Origin: Pseudooceanicola pacificus
GTDB taxonomy: Bacteria; Pseudomonadota; Alphaproteobacteria; Rhodobacterales; Rhodobacteraceae
DNA: 64,000 bases
Direction: 5' to 3'
NCBI RefSeq assembly: GCF_009789075.1
Contig: NZ_WNXQ01000009.1
Location: 82,319 to 146,318 of the forward strand
Shown: in pieces, positions 28,882-36,006 of the stretch
How positions within the stretch are numbered: the stretch's first letter is position 1
Layout of the letters: each line of letters begins with the position of its first letter
Notes under the pieces: model-generated
Seen by the model: only the letters and a program-made list of their open reading frames with translations
What the model was told of the DNA's origin: nothing
Database searches by the model: none
Made by a program: the position numbers and the translations under genes

Positions 28882-28915
28882 GGGCGGGCCTGCAAGACGG
28901 GGCGGGCCTGCAAGA
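28882..28915. repeat. Two-copy 18-bp direct repeat
   Basis: GGGCGGGCCTGCAAGA occurs at 28882-28897 and 28900-28915 (period 18) between the COQ9 and oxidoreductase genes. It is short, with no evident function. Confidence 0.7.
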
Positions 28916-29000
28916 TGGGCCGGGGCAGAAAAGCCGGATGCCGGATTGGCATTTCCCGGCGCGCGGTCGATAGTGCGGCCGAACCTGGAAGGAGGCCCCT

Positions 29001-29987
29001 ATGTCCGACACGATGCGCGTGGTCGAAATCTCGAAACCCGGCGGACCCGAGGTGCTGGTGCCCGCCACCCGTCCGATGCCCGTGCCCGGCCCGGGGCAGG
29101 TGCTGCTCAAGGTGGCCTTTGCCGGGGTGAACCGCCCCGATGCCGCGCAGCGTGCCGGCACCTACGATCCGCCCAAGGGCGCAAGCGATCTGCCGGGGCT
29201 GGAAGCCTCGGGCGAGGTGGCCGCCGTGGGATCGGGCGTCAGCGGCCTGGCCGTAGGGGACAAGGTCTGCGCCCTGCTGCCCGGCGGGGGCTATGCCGAA
29301 TATGCGGTGACGCCGGCGGCCCATTGCCTGCCGGTGCCCCGGGGCATGGGGATGCGCGAGGCCGCCTGCCTGCCCGAGACCTATTTTACCGTCTGGACCA
29401 ATGTCTTCATGCGTGGCCGTCTGCAGGCGGGGGAGACATTCCTGGTGCATGGCGGATCCTCGGGCATCGGAACGACGGCGATCCAGCTGGCCAGCGCCAT
29501 GGGCGCGCGGGTCTTTGCCACGGCCGGATCGGCCGAGAAATGCCGGGTCTGCGAGGAGCTGGGCGCGGAGCGGGCGATCAATTACCGCGAGGAGGATTTT
29601 GTCGAGGCGCTGAAGGGCGAGGGCGGGATGAACCTGATCCTGGACATGGTGGGCGGCGACTACATCCCGCGCAACATCCGCGCCCTGGCCGAGGACGGGC
29701 GCCTGGTGCAGATCGCCTTCCTCAACGGGCCCAAGGCGGAGCTGAACTTTGCCCTGGTCATGGTGAAACGGCTGACGATCACCGGCTCGACCCTGCGGCC
29801 CCAGAGCGACCTGGCCAAGGCCGAGATCGCCAGCGCCCTGCGCGAGCGGGTCTGGCCGCTGCTGGATGCCGGGCGGCTGAAGCCGGTGATGGACAGCGAG
29901 TTCCCGCTGGAAGATGCCGCAGGGGCGCATGAGCGGATGGAGAGTTCGGCCCATATCGGGAAGATCGTGCTGGAAGTCGGGGGCTGA
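29001..29987 (+). CDS. NAD(P)H:quinone oxidoreductase, zinc-less MDR family
   Basis: 328-residue medium-chain dehydrogenase/reductase of the QOR/PIG3 type. The N-terminal GroES-like domain has GVNRPDAAQRAGTYDPP, and the nucleotide-binding domain has GETFLVHGGSSGIGTTAIQLA with the A-x-x-G-x-x-G pattern. The zinc ligands of alcohol dehydrogenases are missing, as expected. NADPH is the likely donor; the quinone substrate is unspecified. AAGGAGG precedes ATG 29001. It may be co-transcribed with COQ9 127 bp upstream. A dispersed 3' element lies just after it. Confidence 0.92.
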   Translation: MSDTMRVVEISKPGGPEVLVPATRPMPVPGPGQVLLKVAFAGVNRPDAAQRAGTYDPPKGASDLPGLEASGEVAAVGSGVSGLAVGDKVCALLPGGGYAEYAVTPAAHCLPVPRGMGMREAACLPETYFTVWTNVFMRGRLQAGETFLVHGGSSGIGTTAIQLASAMGARVFATAGSAEKCRVCEELGAERAINYREEDFVEALKGEGGMNLILDMVGGDYIPRNIRALAEDGRLVQIAFLNGPKAELNFALVMVKRLTITGSTLRPQSDLAKAEIASALRERVWPLLDAGRLKPVMDSEFPLEDAAGAHERMESSAHIGKIVLEVGG

Positions 29988-30009
29988 GGGCCTGCGGCGG
30001 CGGGGGTTC

Positions 30010-30084
30010 GCGGCGGAATTCCACCCGCAAGGGGTGGCCTTCCGCCGCGAAGCCTCCGGCGGGGATATTTATGGCCAGAGGAAG
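30010..30084 (+). repeat. Dispersed intergenic 3' element, copy 2
   Basis: A 17-bp stem with two mismatches (30010-30026 with 30032-30048, loop GCAAG) begins 23 nt after the oxidoreductase stop. It is followed by CCTCCGGCGGGGATATTT, and the shared box GGATATTT-NN-GGCCAGAGGAAG is at 30063-30084. The stem sequence differs from copies 1 and 3 but the box is the same, and it is again sense to the upstream gene. Confidence 0.8.
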
Positions 30085-30131
30085 CGGGGCGGACCGGCCC
30101 TGGCTGCGGGTGGCGCGCCCTTGGGGCGGGG

Positions 30132-30773
30132 TCAGTCGATGCGTTCCAGCAGGGCGTCGGTCATGGCGCAGTCGCGCCGCACATCCGCGCCGCAAGGCCG
30201 GGGTTCCAGGTCGCGGGTCAGGCAGAGGCGAGCCTCCTGTATGCGGCCGGACTTGCAGGTGATGGTCAGCATGTCGGCGCTCCAGCCCGGGTTCGCCTCC
30301 AGGAAGGCCTGTTCGACCACCTTGGCGGGCAGGGTCACGTCGCGGGCGAGGGTGCGCAGCACCTCGGGGCGGGTGACGCGGTCCCAGGCGAGGCGGGCGA
30401 GGCGGAAGTAGTCGCGCGCGGCGAGGCCGGAGCAGACGCCGTGTTTCTTCCACTGGTACCAGGCCGCGCCGGGGGTGCCCATGATATCCTCCATCGCCGC
30501 GGTCTCCTGGCGCGAGGGCGGGCGGGCGGCGTTGCGGCAATAGCTGGGATAGCCGTCCTCGAACTGCGGCCAGAGCCCGTGCAGGACCCAGCCGAAGCGC
30601 CGGTCGGGCGCGCATTGGGGCGAGTTGCGCGCCCGTCCTTCCAGCGCGCACCAGGTGGGGGACCAGCTCAGCGCCAGCAGGTAGTAGTCGAATTCCCCGG
30701 CCGGTTCGCCATCGGCCCGCGCGGCGGGGGCGGACAGGACCAGGGCCAGGAGCAGGGGGATCAGCCTGTGCAT
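30132..30773 (-). CDS. Ribonuclease T2 family protein, secreted
   Basis: 213 residues with a signal peptide (MHRLIPLLLALVLSAPAARA). Both catalytic segments of T2 RNases are intact: CAS1 as VLHGLWPQFEDGYP and CAS2 as WYQWKKHGVCSGL, with the active-site histidines. Cysteines (WCALEG, PQCAPD, YCRNAA, VCSG, ITCKSG, LCLTRD) fit disulfides in the periplasm. It would degrade RNA non-specifically through a cyclic phosphate, for nutrient scavenging (inference). It is divergent from trcR across 154 bp. Confidence 0.93.
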   Translation of the reverse strand: MHRLIPLLLALVLSAPAARADGEPAGEFDYYLLALSWSPTWCALEGRARNSPQCAPDRRFGWVLHGLWPQFEDGYPSYCRNAARPPSRQETAAMEDIMGTPGAAWYQWKKHGVCSGLAARDYFRLARLAWDRVTRPEVLRTLARDVTLPAKVVEQAFLEANPGWSADMLTITCKSGRIQEARLCLTRDLEPRPCGADVRRDCAMTDALLERID

Positions 30774-30927
30774 TCTCTCTTTCCAACTCGGTTCCGGGCG
30801 ACTATATAGCCGCCAAGTTCCCCGACAACGGAAACCCGCACCGGAACCCGGTGCCGCCTGGAAACAGGCGACGGGGAAGACTTGCCGCCCGTCCGGGGCG
30901 GCGCAGACGTTTGAAGGAGTGTGCAGG

Positions 30928-31680
30928 ATGAACAAACCGCTCATGGCCAAGGCGACCGCCGTCTGGCTGGTGGACAACACGACGCTCAGCTTCAAGCAGA
31001 TCGCCGATTTCGTCGGCCTGCACGAGCTGGAAGTCCAGGGGATTGCCGATGGCGACGTGGCCGCCGGCGTGAAGGGGTTTGACCCGATCACCAACAACCA
31101 GCTGACCCAGGACGAGATCGACAAGGCCGAGAAGGACCCGTTTCACAAGCTGAAGCTGAAGTTCAACCCGGCCGCCGTGGGCGAGGAAAAGCGCCGCGGC
31201 CCGCGCTACACCCCGCTGTCCAAGCGGCAGGACCGCCCGGCGGCGATCCTCTGGCTGGTCAAGTTCCACCCCGAGCTGACCGATGGCCAGGTCTCCAAGC
31301 TGGTGGGCACGACCAAGCCGACGATCCAGTCGATCCGCGAGCGGACCCACTGGAACATCGCCAATATCCAGCCGATCGACCCGGTCGCCCTGGGCCTGTG
31401 CAAGCAGTCGGAACTGGACACCGCCGTGCAGAAGGCCGCCGCCAAGCGCCTGGCCGACGGCGCCGCGATGACCGACGACGAGCGCCGCAAGCTGCTGTCG
31501 ACCGAGCAGAGCCTGGGCATGGAAGCCGAGCCGCGCATGCCGACCGCGATCGAGGGGCTGGAGACCTTCTCGCTGTCGGATGACGACGAGGACGAGAAGG
31601 AAGACAACCTGGTCGACGCCGACAGCTTCTTCAACCTGCCGAATGCGCCGGTTGACGATGACGAGGACGACCAGCCCTGA
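30928..31680 (+). CDS. trcR: DUF1013 cell-cycle transcriptional regulator TrcR
   Basis: 250-residue protein widespread in Alphaproteobacteria, called TrcR in cell-cycle work. The N-terminal half carries a helix-turn-helix-like unit (LSFKQIADFVGLHELEVQGI) and a second one (LTDGQVSKLVGTTKPTIQSI). The C-terminus is a long acidic tail (SDDDEDEKEDNL, then DDDEDDQP) without structure. GAAGGAG is eight bases before ATG 30928. Likely a DNA-binding regulator; targets are not readable here. It ends at an intrinsic terminator. Confidence 0.9.
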   Translation: MNKPLMAKATAVWLVDNTTLSFKQIADFVGLHELEVQGIADGDVAAGVKGFDPITNNQLTQDEIDKAEKDPFHKLKLKFNPAAVGEEKRRGPRYTPLSKRQDRPAAILWLVKFHPELTDGQVSKLVGTTKPTIQSIRERTHWNIANIQPIDPVALGLCKQSELDTAVQKAAAKRLADGAAMTDDERRKLLSTEQSLGMEAEPRMPTAIEGLETFSLSDDDEDEKEDNLVDADSFFNLPNAPVDDDEDDQP

Positions 31681-31710
31681 CAGGGCGGCCCCGCGGGGCA
31701 GGATGGCGAT

Positions 31711-31744
31711 ACGGGCGGGCGCGGCGCAGGCTGCGCCCGTTTTG
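31711..31744 (+). terminator. Intrinsic terminator of trcR
   Basis: Stem ACGGGCG (31711-31717) with CGCCCGT (31734-31740), containing the stronger inner stem GGCGCA (31723-31728)/TGCGCC (31732-31737), directly followed by TTTT. It lies 31 nt past the trcR stop. Confidence 0.75.
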
Positions 31745-31832
31745 CGTTGCGACCCCGGCCGGCGGTGCGGCGAAACGGGCCTGCGCGCCGCCCCGGCCCG
31801 GCGGGCGGGCACCGGACAGGCCCCGCGGGTGG

Positions 31833-32138
31833 TCAGGCCACGCGGGTGCCGGTCCGCTGGGCGTCGAGGTAGAGACGTTCGGCCCGGGCCGCCGACAGGT
31901 CCGCGCTGGCGGTGCGCGGTTGTGGGCGGATCACCAGCGAATCGAATACGGACATGGCGTTGACGGTATCCGGCGGCTCCACGGCCCGGCCCGAAAGGCC
32001 TGGCCCGGCCACCGGCGGCGGCGTTGCTGTCGGGGTCGCACGCGCGCCGGGCACCACCCCGTTATCTCGCGCGGCGTTGGACATGCGGCAGGCAAGGCAG
32101 ACATTTGCTTTGGGCACGGAGGTTGTGCAGACAGACAT
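31833..32138 (-). CDS. Hypothetical protein with N-terminal cysteines
   Basis: 101-residue frame. The first 20 residues hold three cysteines (SVCTTS, then NVCLAC), followed by a low-complexity Pro/Ala part and a C-terminus with coding-like composition (MSVFDSLVIRPQPR, then RAERLYLDAQRTGTRVA). AGGGTGA precedes the start. I recognise no family; the cysteines could bind metal or be chance. Convergent with trcR and followed on the same strand by nothing. Confidence 0.4.
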   Translation of the reverse strand: MSVCTTSVPKANVCLACRMSNAARDNGVVPGARATPTATPPPVAGPGLSGRAVEPPDTVNAMSVFDSLVIRPQPRTASADLSAARAERLYLDAQRTGTRVA

Positions 32139-32224
32139 GGTCGGTCACCCTGTTTCACCCCCGCGATGATGATGAAGCGAGCTGTGTTGCGATTCCGTTA
32201 AGCCGCGACCCCGTCCCGCCCGGT

Positions 32225-32902
32225 TCAGACGGGAAAGGCGCGGGCGAAGTCCGTTTCGCCCCGCGCGGTGACCCGGATCAGCCGTCCTTCGGCCCGGCGC
32301 AGCCAGCCCAGCTCTTGCATCCGGGTCAGCATTGCGCGGCCCAGGCTGCCGGCCAGATGGCTGCGCCGCTCGCTCCAGTCGAGGCAGGGCAGGCACAGCG
32401 GTGTGCGGTGCGACCTGAGCGCCGCGAGGTCGATGCCGAAGGCGCTGACGAAATCCTGTCCGGCGGGCGCCAGGGTCACGCCGTCCGGGCGCACCTCCAG
32501 CAGGCGGCGCGCTGCCATGCTTTCGAACAGGCGCACGCCCATATCCCCGGCCAGGTGGTTGTAACAGACCCGGGCGCGGCGCAGCTCGGCATCCTTCGGG
32601 CCGGTGCGGGTGCGCAGATGGCCCTGTCCGGCGGCCAGCCCTGTCAGAGCCTCCAGCACGGCGGCGACCTCCTCGGAGGCGAGGGTGACGTATTTGTGCC
32701 GTCCCTGGCGGCGGGTCTCGATCAGACCGCCCTCGGCCAGCCGCGCCAGGTGGGTGGAGGCGGTCTGAGCCGTCACCCCGGCCTCGGCCGCCAGTTCGGT
32801 TGCGGTCAGCGCCTTGCCGCTCAGCAGCGCGGTCAGGATGTTGGCGCGCGCCGGATCGCCGATCAGCGCGGCGATGCGGGCAATATCCGGGCCTTCCCTC
32901 AT
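32225..32902 (-). CDS. ArsR-family winged-helix regulator
   Basis: 225-residue regulator with an ArsR-type winged helix in the first 90 residues (DPARANILTALLSGKALTAT, then AEAGVTAQTASTHLARLAEGGL), plus a C-terminal extension that repeats a winged-helix-like pattern (DGVTLAPAGQDFVSAFG, LTRMQELGWLRRAEGR). That extension is longer than metal-sensing ArsR proteins and lacks their Cys clusters; three cysteines are scattered (VCYNH, LCLPC). It is divergent from a NIPSNAP gene 75 bp away, its probable target. The ligand is unknown. Confidence 0.88.
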   Translation of the reverse strand: MREGPDIARIAALIGDPARANILTALLSGKALTATELAAEAGVTAQTASTHLARLAEGGLIETRRQGRHKYVTLASEEVAAVLEALTGLAAGQGHLRTRTGPKDAELRRARVCYNHLAGDMGVRLFESMAARRLLEVRPDGVTLAPAGQDFVSAFGIDLAALRSHRTPLCLPCLDWSERRSHLAGSLGRAMLTRMQELGWLRRAEGRLIRVTARGETDFARAFPV

Positions 32903-32977
32903 CCTTCGACCTCCATCGAAGCATCCGTGATGCCAACCGGATTAGACCCCGGGGGCACACCAATCAAGAGGGCACCC

Positions 32978-33292
32978 ATGCTGACCTGCATCATCCGCTA
33001 CCACATCGACCCGGCAAAGAAGGCGCAATTTGCGGAATATGCCCGCAACTGGGCCGAGGCGATCCCGCGCTGCGGGGCCAGCCTGACCGGCTATTACCTG
33101 CCGCATGAGGGCTCGGCCACGCTGGCCTATGGCATTTACGACATCGAAAGCCTTGCGGCGTACGAAGCCTACAAGGCCCGGCTGGCGGCCGATCCGCTGG
33201 GGCGGCAGGCCTATGAATTCGCGCAAAGGGAAAGGTTCATCACGCGCGAGGACAGGACATTCCTGACGCGGGTCCCGCCTGCAGGTGCCTGA
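32978..33292 (+). CDS. NIPSNAP-family protein
   Basis: 104-residue dimeric alpha/beta-barrel protein of the NIPSNAP group. MLTCIIRYHIDPAKKAQFAEYARNW and the ending typical of the family (REDRTFLTRVP) are the evidence. Function of such proteins is not known; some are linked to stress or to monooxygenase-like chemistry. ATG 32978 is preceded by AAGAGGG. It is controlled probably by the ArsR-type gene divergent from it. A longer frame beginning far upstream runs over that regulator and is rejected. Confidence 0.8.
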   Translation: MLTCIIRYHIDPAKKAQFAEYARNWAEAIPRCGASLTGYYLPHEGSATLAYGIYDIESLAAYEAYKARLAADPLGRQAYEFAQRERFITREDRTFLTRVPPAGA

Positions 33293-33391
33293 CCCGGGAC
33301 CGTGGTGCGATCTGGCGACGAACGGCGTTCCCATTTCCCCGGGCGCGTGATTACCTGCGGGCGAACCGGAACGGACAGGGGGTATGGGGTC

Positions 33392-34531
33392 ATGCGGATA
33401 GCGGTCATCGGGCGCGGGTTGATCGGGTCGGCGGCGGCCCGGCATCTGGCGCGGCAGGGGCATGACATCACCCTGATCGGCCCCGACGAACCGGCGGATC
33501 GCAAGGCCCATGACGGGGTCTTTGCCAGCCATTACGACGAGGGGCGGATCACCCGGGGGCTGGATCCCTGGCCCTTCTGGTCGACGGTCTCGCGCGCGTC
33601 GATCGCGCGGTATCGCGAGATCGAGGATGAAAGCGGCGTGCCCTTCTTTACCGAGGCGGGCAGCCTGATGGCGGGGCCCGAGGGCTCGGCGCTGATGGAT
33701 CGGCTCTGCGCGGTGCGGGATCGCGACGCGATCCAATGCGAGGAATTGCGGGACAGGGACCTGGCGCGCCTGTTCCCCTATTTCGCCTTTCCCGAGGGGA
33801 CGCTGGCGCTGTACGAACCGCGCAATGCCGGTCACATCAGCCCGCGCCGCCTGGTGCAGGCGCAGACCCGCGCGGCGCAGCGGGCGGGGGCGCGACTCGT
33901 GGCGGCCCGCGCGCTCGGCTTCGACGAAGGGGCGGATGGCGTGCGCATCGCGACGGAGGCAGGCGAGGTCACGGCCGACCGTGTGCTTGTCGCCGCCGGG
34001 GGGTTTACCAACACCCTGTTCGGCGGGGCGCTCGACATCACTGTCTACGCGCGCACGGCGGCGCTGCTGGAACTCTCGCCCGAGGAAGCCGCGCGGCACC
34101 GGTCGATGCCGTCGCTGATCTACCAGCAGCCCGACGGCAACGACCCCTACATGCTGCCGCCGATCCTCTACCCGGACGGCAAGTGGTACCTGAAGATGGG
34201 CGGCGACATGGTCAACGTCCTGCTGGAGGGCGAGGCGGCCCTGCGCGACTGGTTCCGCTCGGACGGCTCGGCCGAGGTCGGCGCGCAGCTGGAGGCGGCG
34301 GTCAGGGCGCGGGTGCCGGGCCTCGACATTCTGTCGCGCCGCACGATCCCCTGCGTCACCACCTATGTGGCCGAGAATATCGCGCAATTCCGCTGGATGG
34401 GGGACCGGGTGGCGGTGGCGGTGGCCGGCTGCGGGCGCGGCGCCAAATGTTCCGACGAACTGGGCCGCCTGGGCGCGGAACTGGTGCAGGGCAACGATCT
34501 GCCGGACTGGGCCTACGAGGCGGCGGTCTGA
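33392..34531 (+). CDS. FAD-dependent oxidoreductase, DAO/sarcosine-oxidase type
   Basis: 379-residue flavoprotein of the D-amino-acid-oxidase/monomeric sarcosine oxidase group. The N-terminal dinucleotide fold is RIAVIGRGLIGSAAARHL. A second FAD contact is VLVAAGGFTN and the C-terminal one VAVAVAGCGRGAK. The Cys in GCGRGAKCSDE sits where the covalent-FAD Cys of monomeric sarcosine oxidases lies, so covalent attachment is possible but not shown. The substrate is an unknown secondary amine or amino acid. ATG 33392 is preceded by a G-rich site. Confidence 0.85.
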   Translation: MRIAVIGRGLIGSAAARHLARQGHDITLIGPDEPADRKAHDGVFASHYDEGRITRGLDPWPFWSTVSRASIARYREIEDESGVPFFTEAGSLMAGPEGSALMDRLCAVRDRDAIQCEELRDRDLARLFPYFAFPEGTLALYEPRNAGHISPRRLVQAQTRAAQRAGARLVAARALGFDEGADGVRIATEAGEVTADRVLVAAGGFTNTLFGGALDITVYARTAALLELSPEEAARHRSMPSLIYQQPDGNDPYMLPPILYPDGKWYLKMGGDMVNVLLEGEAALRDWFRSDGSAEVGAQLEAAVRARVPGLDILSRRTIPCVTTYVAENIAQFRWMGDRVAVAVAGCGRGAKCSDELGRLGAELVQGNDLPDWAYEAAV

Positions 34532-34535
34532 TCCC

Positions 34536-35129
34536 TCAGAGCTGCTTGCGCGCCCTGAGCGCGGCGGTGATCGTGCCGTCGTCGAGGTAGTCGAGCTCTC
34601 CGCCGATGGGCACGCCCTGGGCCAGCGAGGTCAGCATCACCCGCCCCTCCAGCTGGTCGGCGATGTAATGCGCGGTGGTCTGGCCGTCGACTGTGGCATT
34701 CAGCGCCAGGATGACCTCGGTGATGCCCTCGGGCGCGATCCGGTCCAGCAGGCGGGGGATGCGCAGCTCCTCGGGGCCGATGGCGTCAAGCGCCGAAAGC
34801 GTGCCGCCCAGCACGTGATAGCGCCCGCGGAACACGCCCGAGCGTTCCATCGCCCAGAGGTCGGCCACATCCTCGACCACGCAGAGCTCGCCATTGGCGC
34901 GTTTCTCGGACAGGCAGATGTCGCAGCGGTCGGTGCTGCCGAGGTTGCCGCAGGTGGCGCATTCGCGCACCGAGGCGGCCACCCGGTGCATCTGGTCGGC
35001 CAGCGGCGTCAGCAGCAGGGCGCGCTTGCGGATCATGTGCAGCACCGCGCGCCGGGCCGAGCGCGGGCCCAGGCCGGGCAGCCGCGCCATCATGTCGATC
35101 AGCGCCTGGATGTCGCCGGTGGAACTCAT
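34536..35129 (-). CDS. recR: Recombination mediator protein RecR
   Basis: 197-residue protein that with RecF/RecO loads RecA at gaps. The N-terminal helix-hairpin-helix is [20 protein letters not shown], the Cys4 zinc finger is [16 protein letters not shown], and the Toprim domain contains [14 protein letters not shown]. Length is standard. It is the last gene of the dnaX-ybaB block; its start overlaps the stop of a small membrane-protein gene as ATGA. Confidence 0.96.
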   Translation of the reverse strand: MSSTGDIQALIDMMARLPGLGPRSARRAVLHMIRKRALLLTPLADQMHRVAASVRECATCGNLGSTDRCDICLSEKRANGELCVVEDVADLWAMERSGVFRGRYHVLGGTLSALDAIGPEELRIPRLLDRIAPEGITEVILALNATVDGQTTAHYIADQLEGRVMLTSLAQGVPIGGELDYLDDGTITAALRARKQL

Positions 35130-35461
35130 AGCGCGGTGCCCATGAACAGGCGCCGGTGGGCGCGCCAGAACCCGGCGGCGTCGGCCACCGGCCGGCGGGC
35201 GGCCAGGGCGCGCAGAGCGGCAGGCAGCCAGAGCGCCAGCCAGCCCAGGCAGAAGGGAAAGAACATCAGCGCGACGGCGGACGCGGCGGCCCTGAGGGGG
35301 CCATAGGGCCCTTCGCCAAGCGCCTCGCCCGCGGCCTCAAGCCCGATCCCGGTGGCAAAGAGCGCCAGCCCGGTGACGAGCCAGGGCAGCAGCGCGCCCA
35401 GCACGACCCCCGACACCCGGACAGGCGACAGCGGGCCGGGGCCGGCCAGGCGCAGTGCCAT
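35126..35461 (-). CDS. Small membrane protein between ybaB and recR
   Basis: 111 residues with two long hydrophobic stretches ([20 protein letters not shown] and [23 protein letters not shown]), so probably an inner-membrane protein with two or three helices and an Arg-rich end. It has no known family. I start at ATG 35461; a TTG that overlaps the ybaB stop (TTTTGA) would add ten residues and give full coupling. It separates ybaB from recR, which are usually adjacent. Confidence 0.65.
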   Translation of the reverse strand: MALRLAGPGPLSPVRVSGVVLGALLPWLVTGLALFATGIGLEAAGEALGEGPYGPLRAAASAVALMFFPFCLGWLALWLPAALRALAARRPVADAAGFWRAHRRLFMGTAL

Positions 35462-35487
35462 GTCAGGGGTCAGAAGGAAGGGCGCGA

Positions 35488-35832
35488 TCAAAACGGCAGC
35501 TTGAGGTCCTTGGGCAGGCCCATGGCTTCGGTCAGCTTGTTCATCTCTTCCTGCTGACGGTCCTGCGCGCGGGACTGGGCGTCCTTGATGGCGGCGAGGA
35601 TCAAATCCTCGACCACTTCCTTTTCGTCGGGGTTGAAGATCGACGGGTCGATGTCCAGCGACTTGAGCTCGCCCTTGGCGCTGCAGCTGGCCTTGACGAG
35701 GCCCGCGCCGCTTTCGCCGGTGACGATCATGGCATGCATGTCCTCCTGCAGCTGCGTCATCTTGGTCTGCAGCTCCTGGGCGGACTTCATCATCTTGGCC
35801 ATGTCGCCCATCTGTCCGAGGCCCTTGAACAT
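35488..35832 (-). CDS. ybaB: Nucleoid-associated protein YbaB/EbfC
   Basis: 114-residue small dimeric DNA-binding protein with tweezer-like shape. MFKGLGQMGDMAKMMKSAQEL, the central GLVKASCSAKGELKSLDIDP and the C-terminal AAIKDAQSR are typical. AAGGAGA precedes ATG 35832. It follows dnaX by 174 bp and a probable promoter lies in that gap. Confidence 0.94.
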   Translation of the reverse strand: MFKGLGQMGDMAKMMKSAQELQTKMTQLQEDMHAMIVTGESGAGLVKASCSAKGELKSLDIDPSIFNPDEKEVVEDLILAAIKDAQSRAQDRQQEEMNKLTEAMGLPKDLKLPF

Positions 35833-35884
35833 TCCGTGATCTCCTTTGTCTCTCTGCTCCGGCGGCAGGCCGGGTTTGCATGTC

Positions 35885-35912
35885 ATATTGCGGCATGACC
35901 CGCGCGGCGCAA
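35885..35912 (-). promoter_or_regulatory. Candidate promoter for ybaB-recR
   Basis: On the minus strand, TTGCGC (35907-35912) and CAATAT (35885-35890) are separated by 16 bp, a weak sigma-70-like pair about 53 bp before the ybaB start in the 174-bp gap after dnaX. No other gene or repeat was seen in the gap. Confidence 0.3.
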
Positions 35913-36006
35913 GGGCCGGGGGCCTGTCAGTCTGCCCCGGCGCCGGTCTTTCTTGCCGGCGGTCTTGCCTGGCGCCAGTCTCTCCCGTCACCAGTCCCCC
36001 GCGGCG

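Noticed and set aside
32024..32977. Long N-terminal extension of the NIPSNAP protein
   Set aside because: Runs antisense through the ArsR regulator and lacks any conserved sequence.
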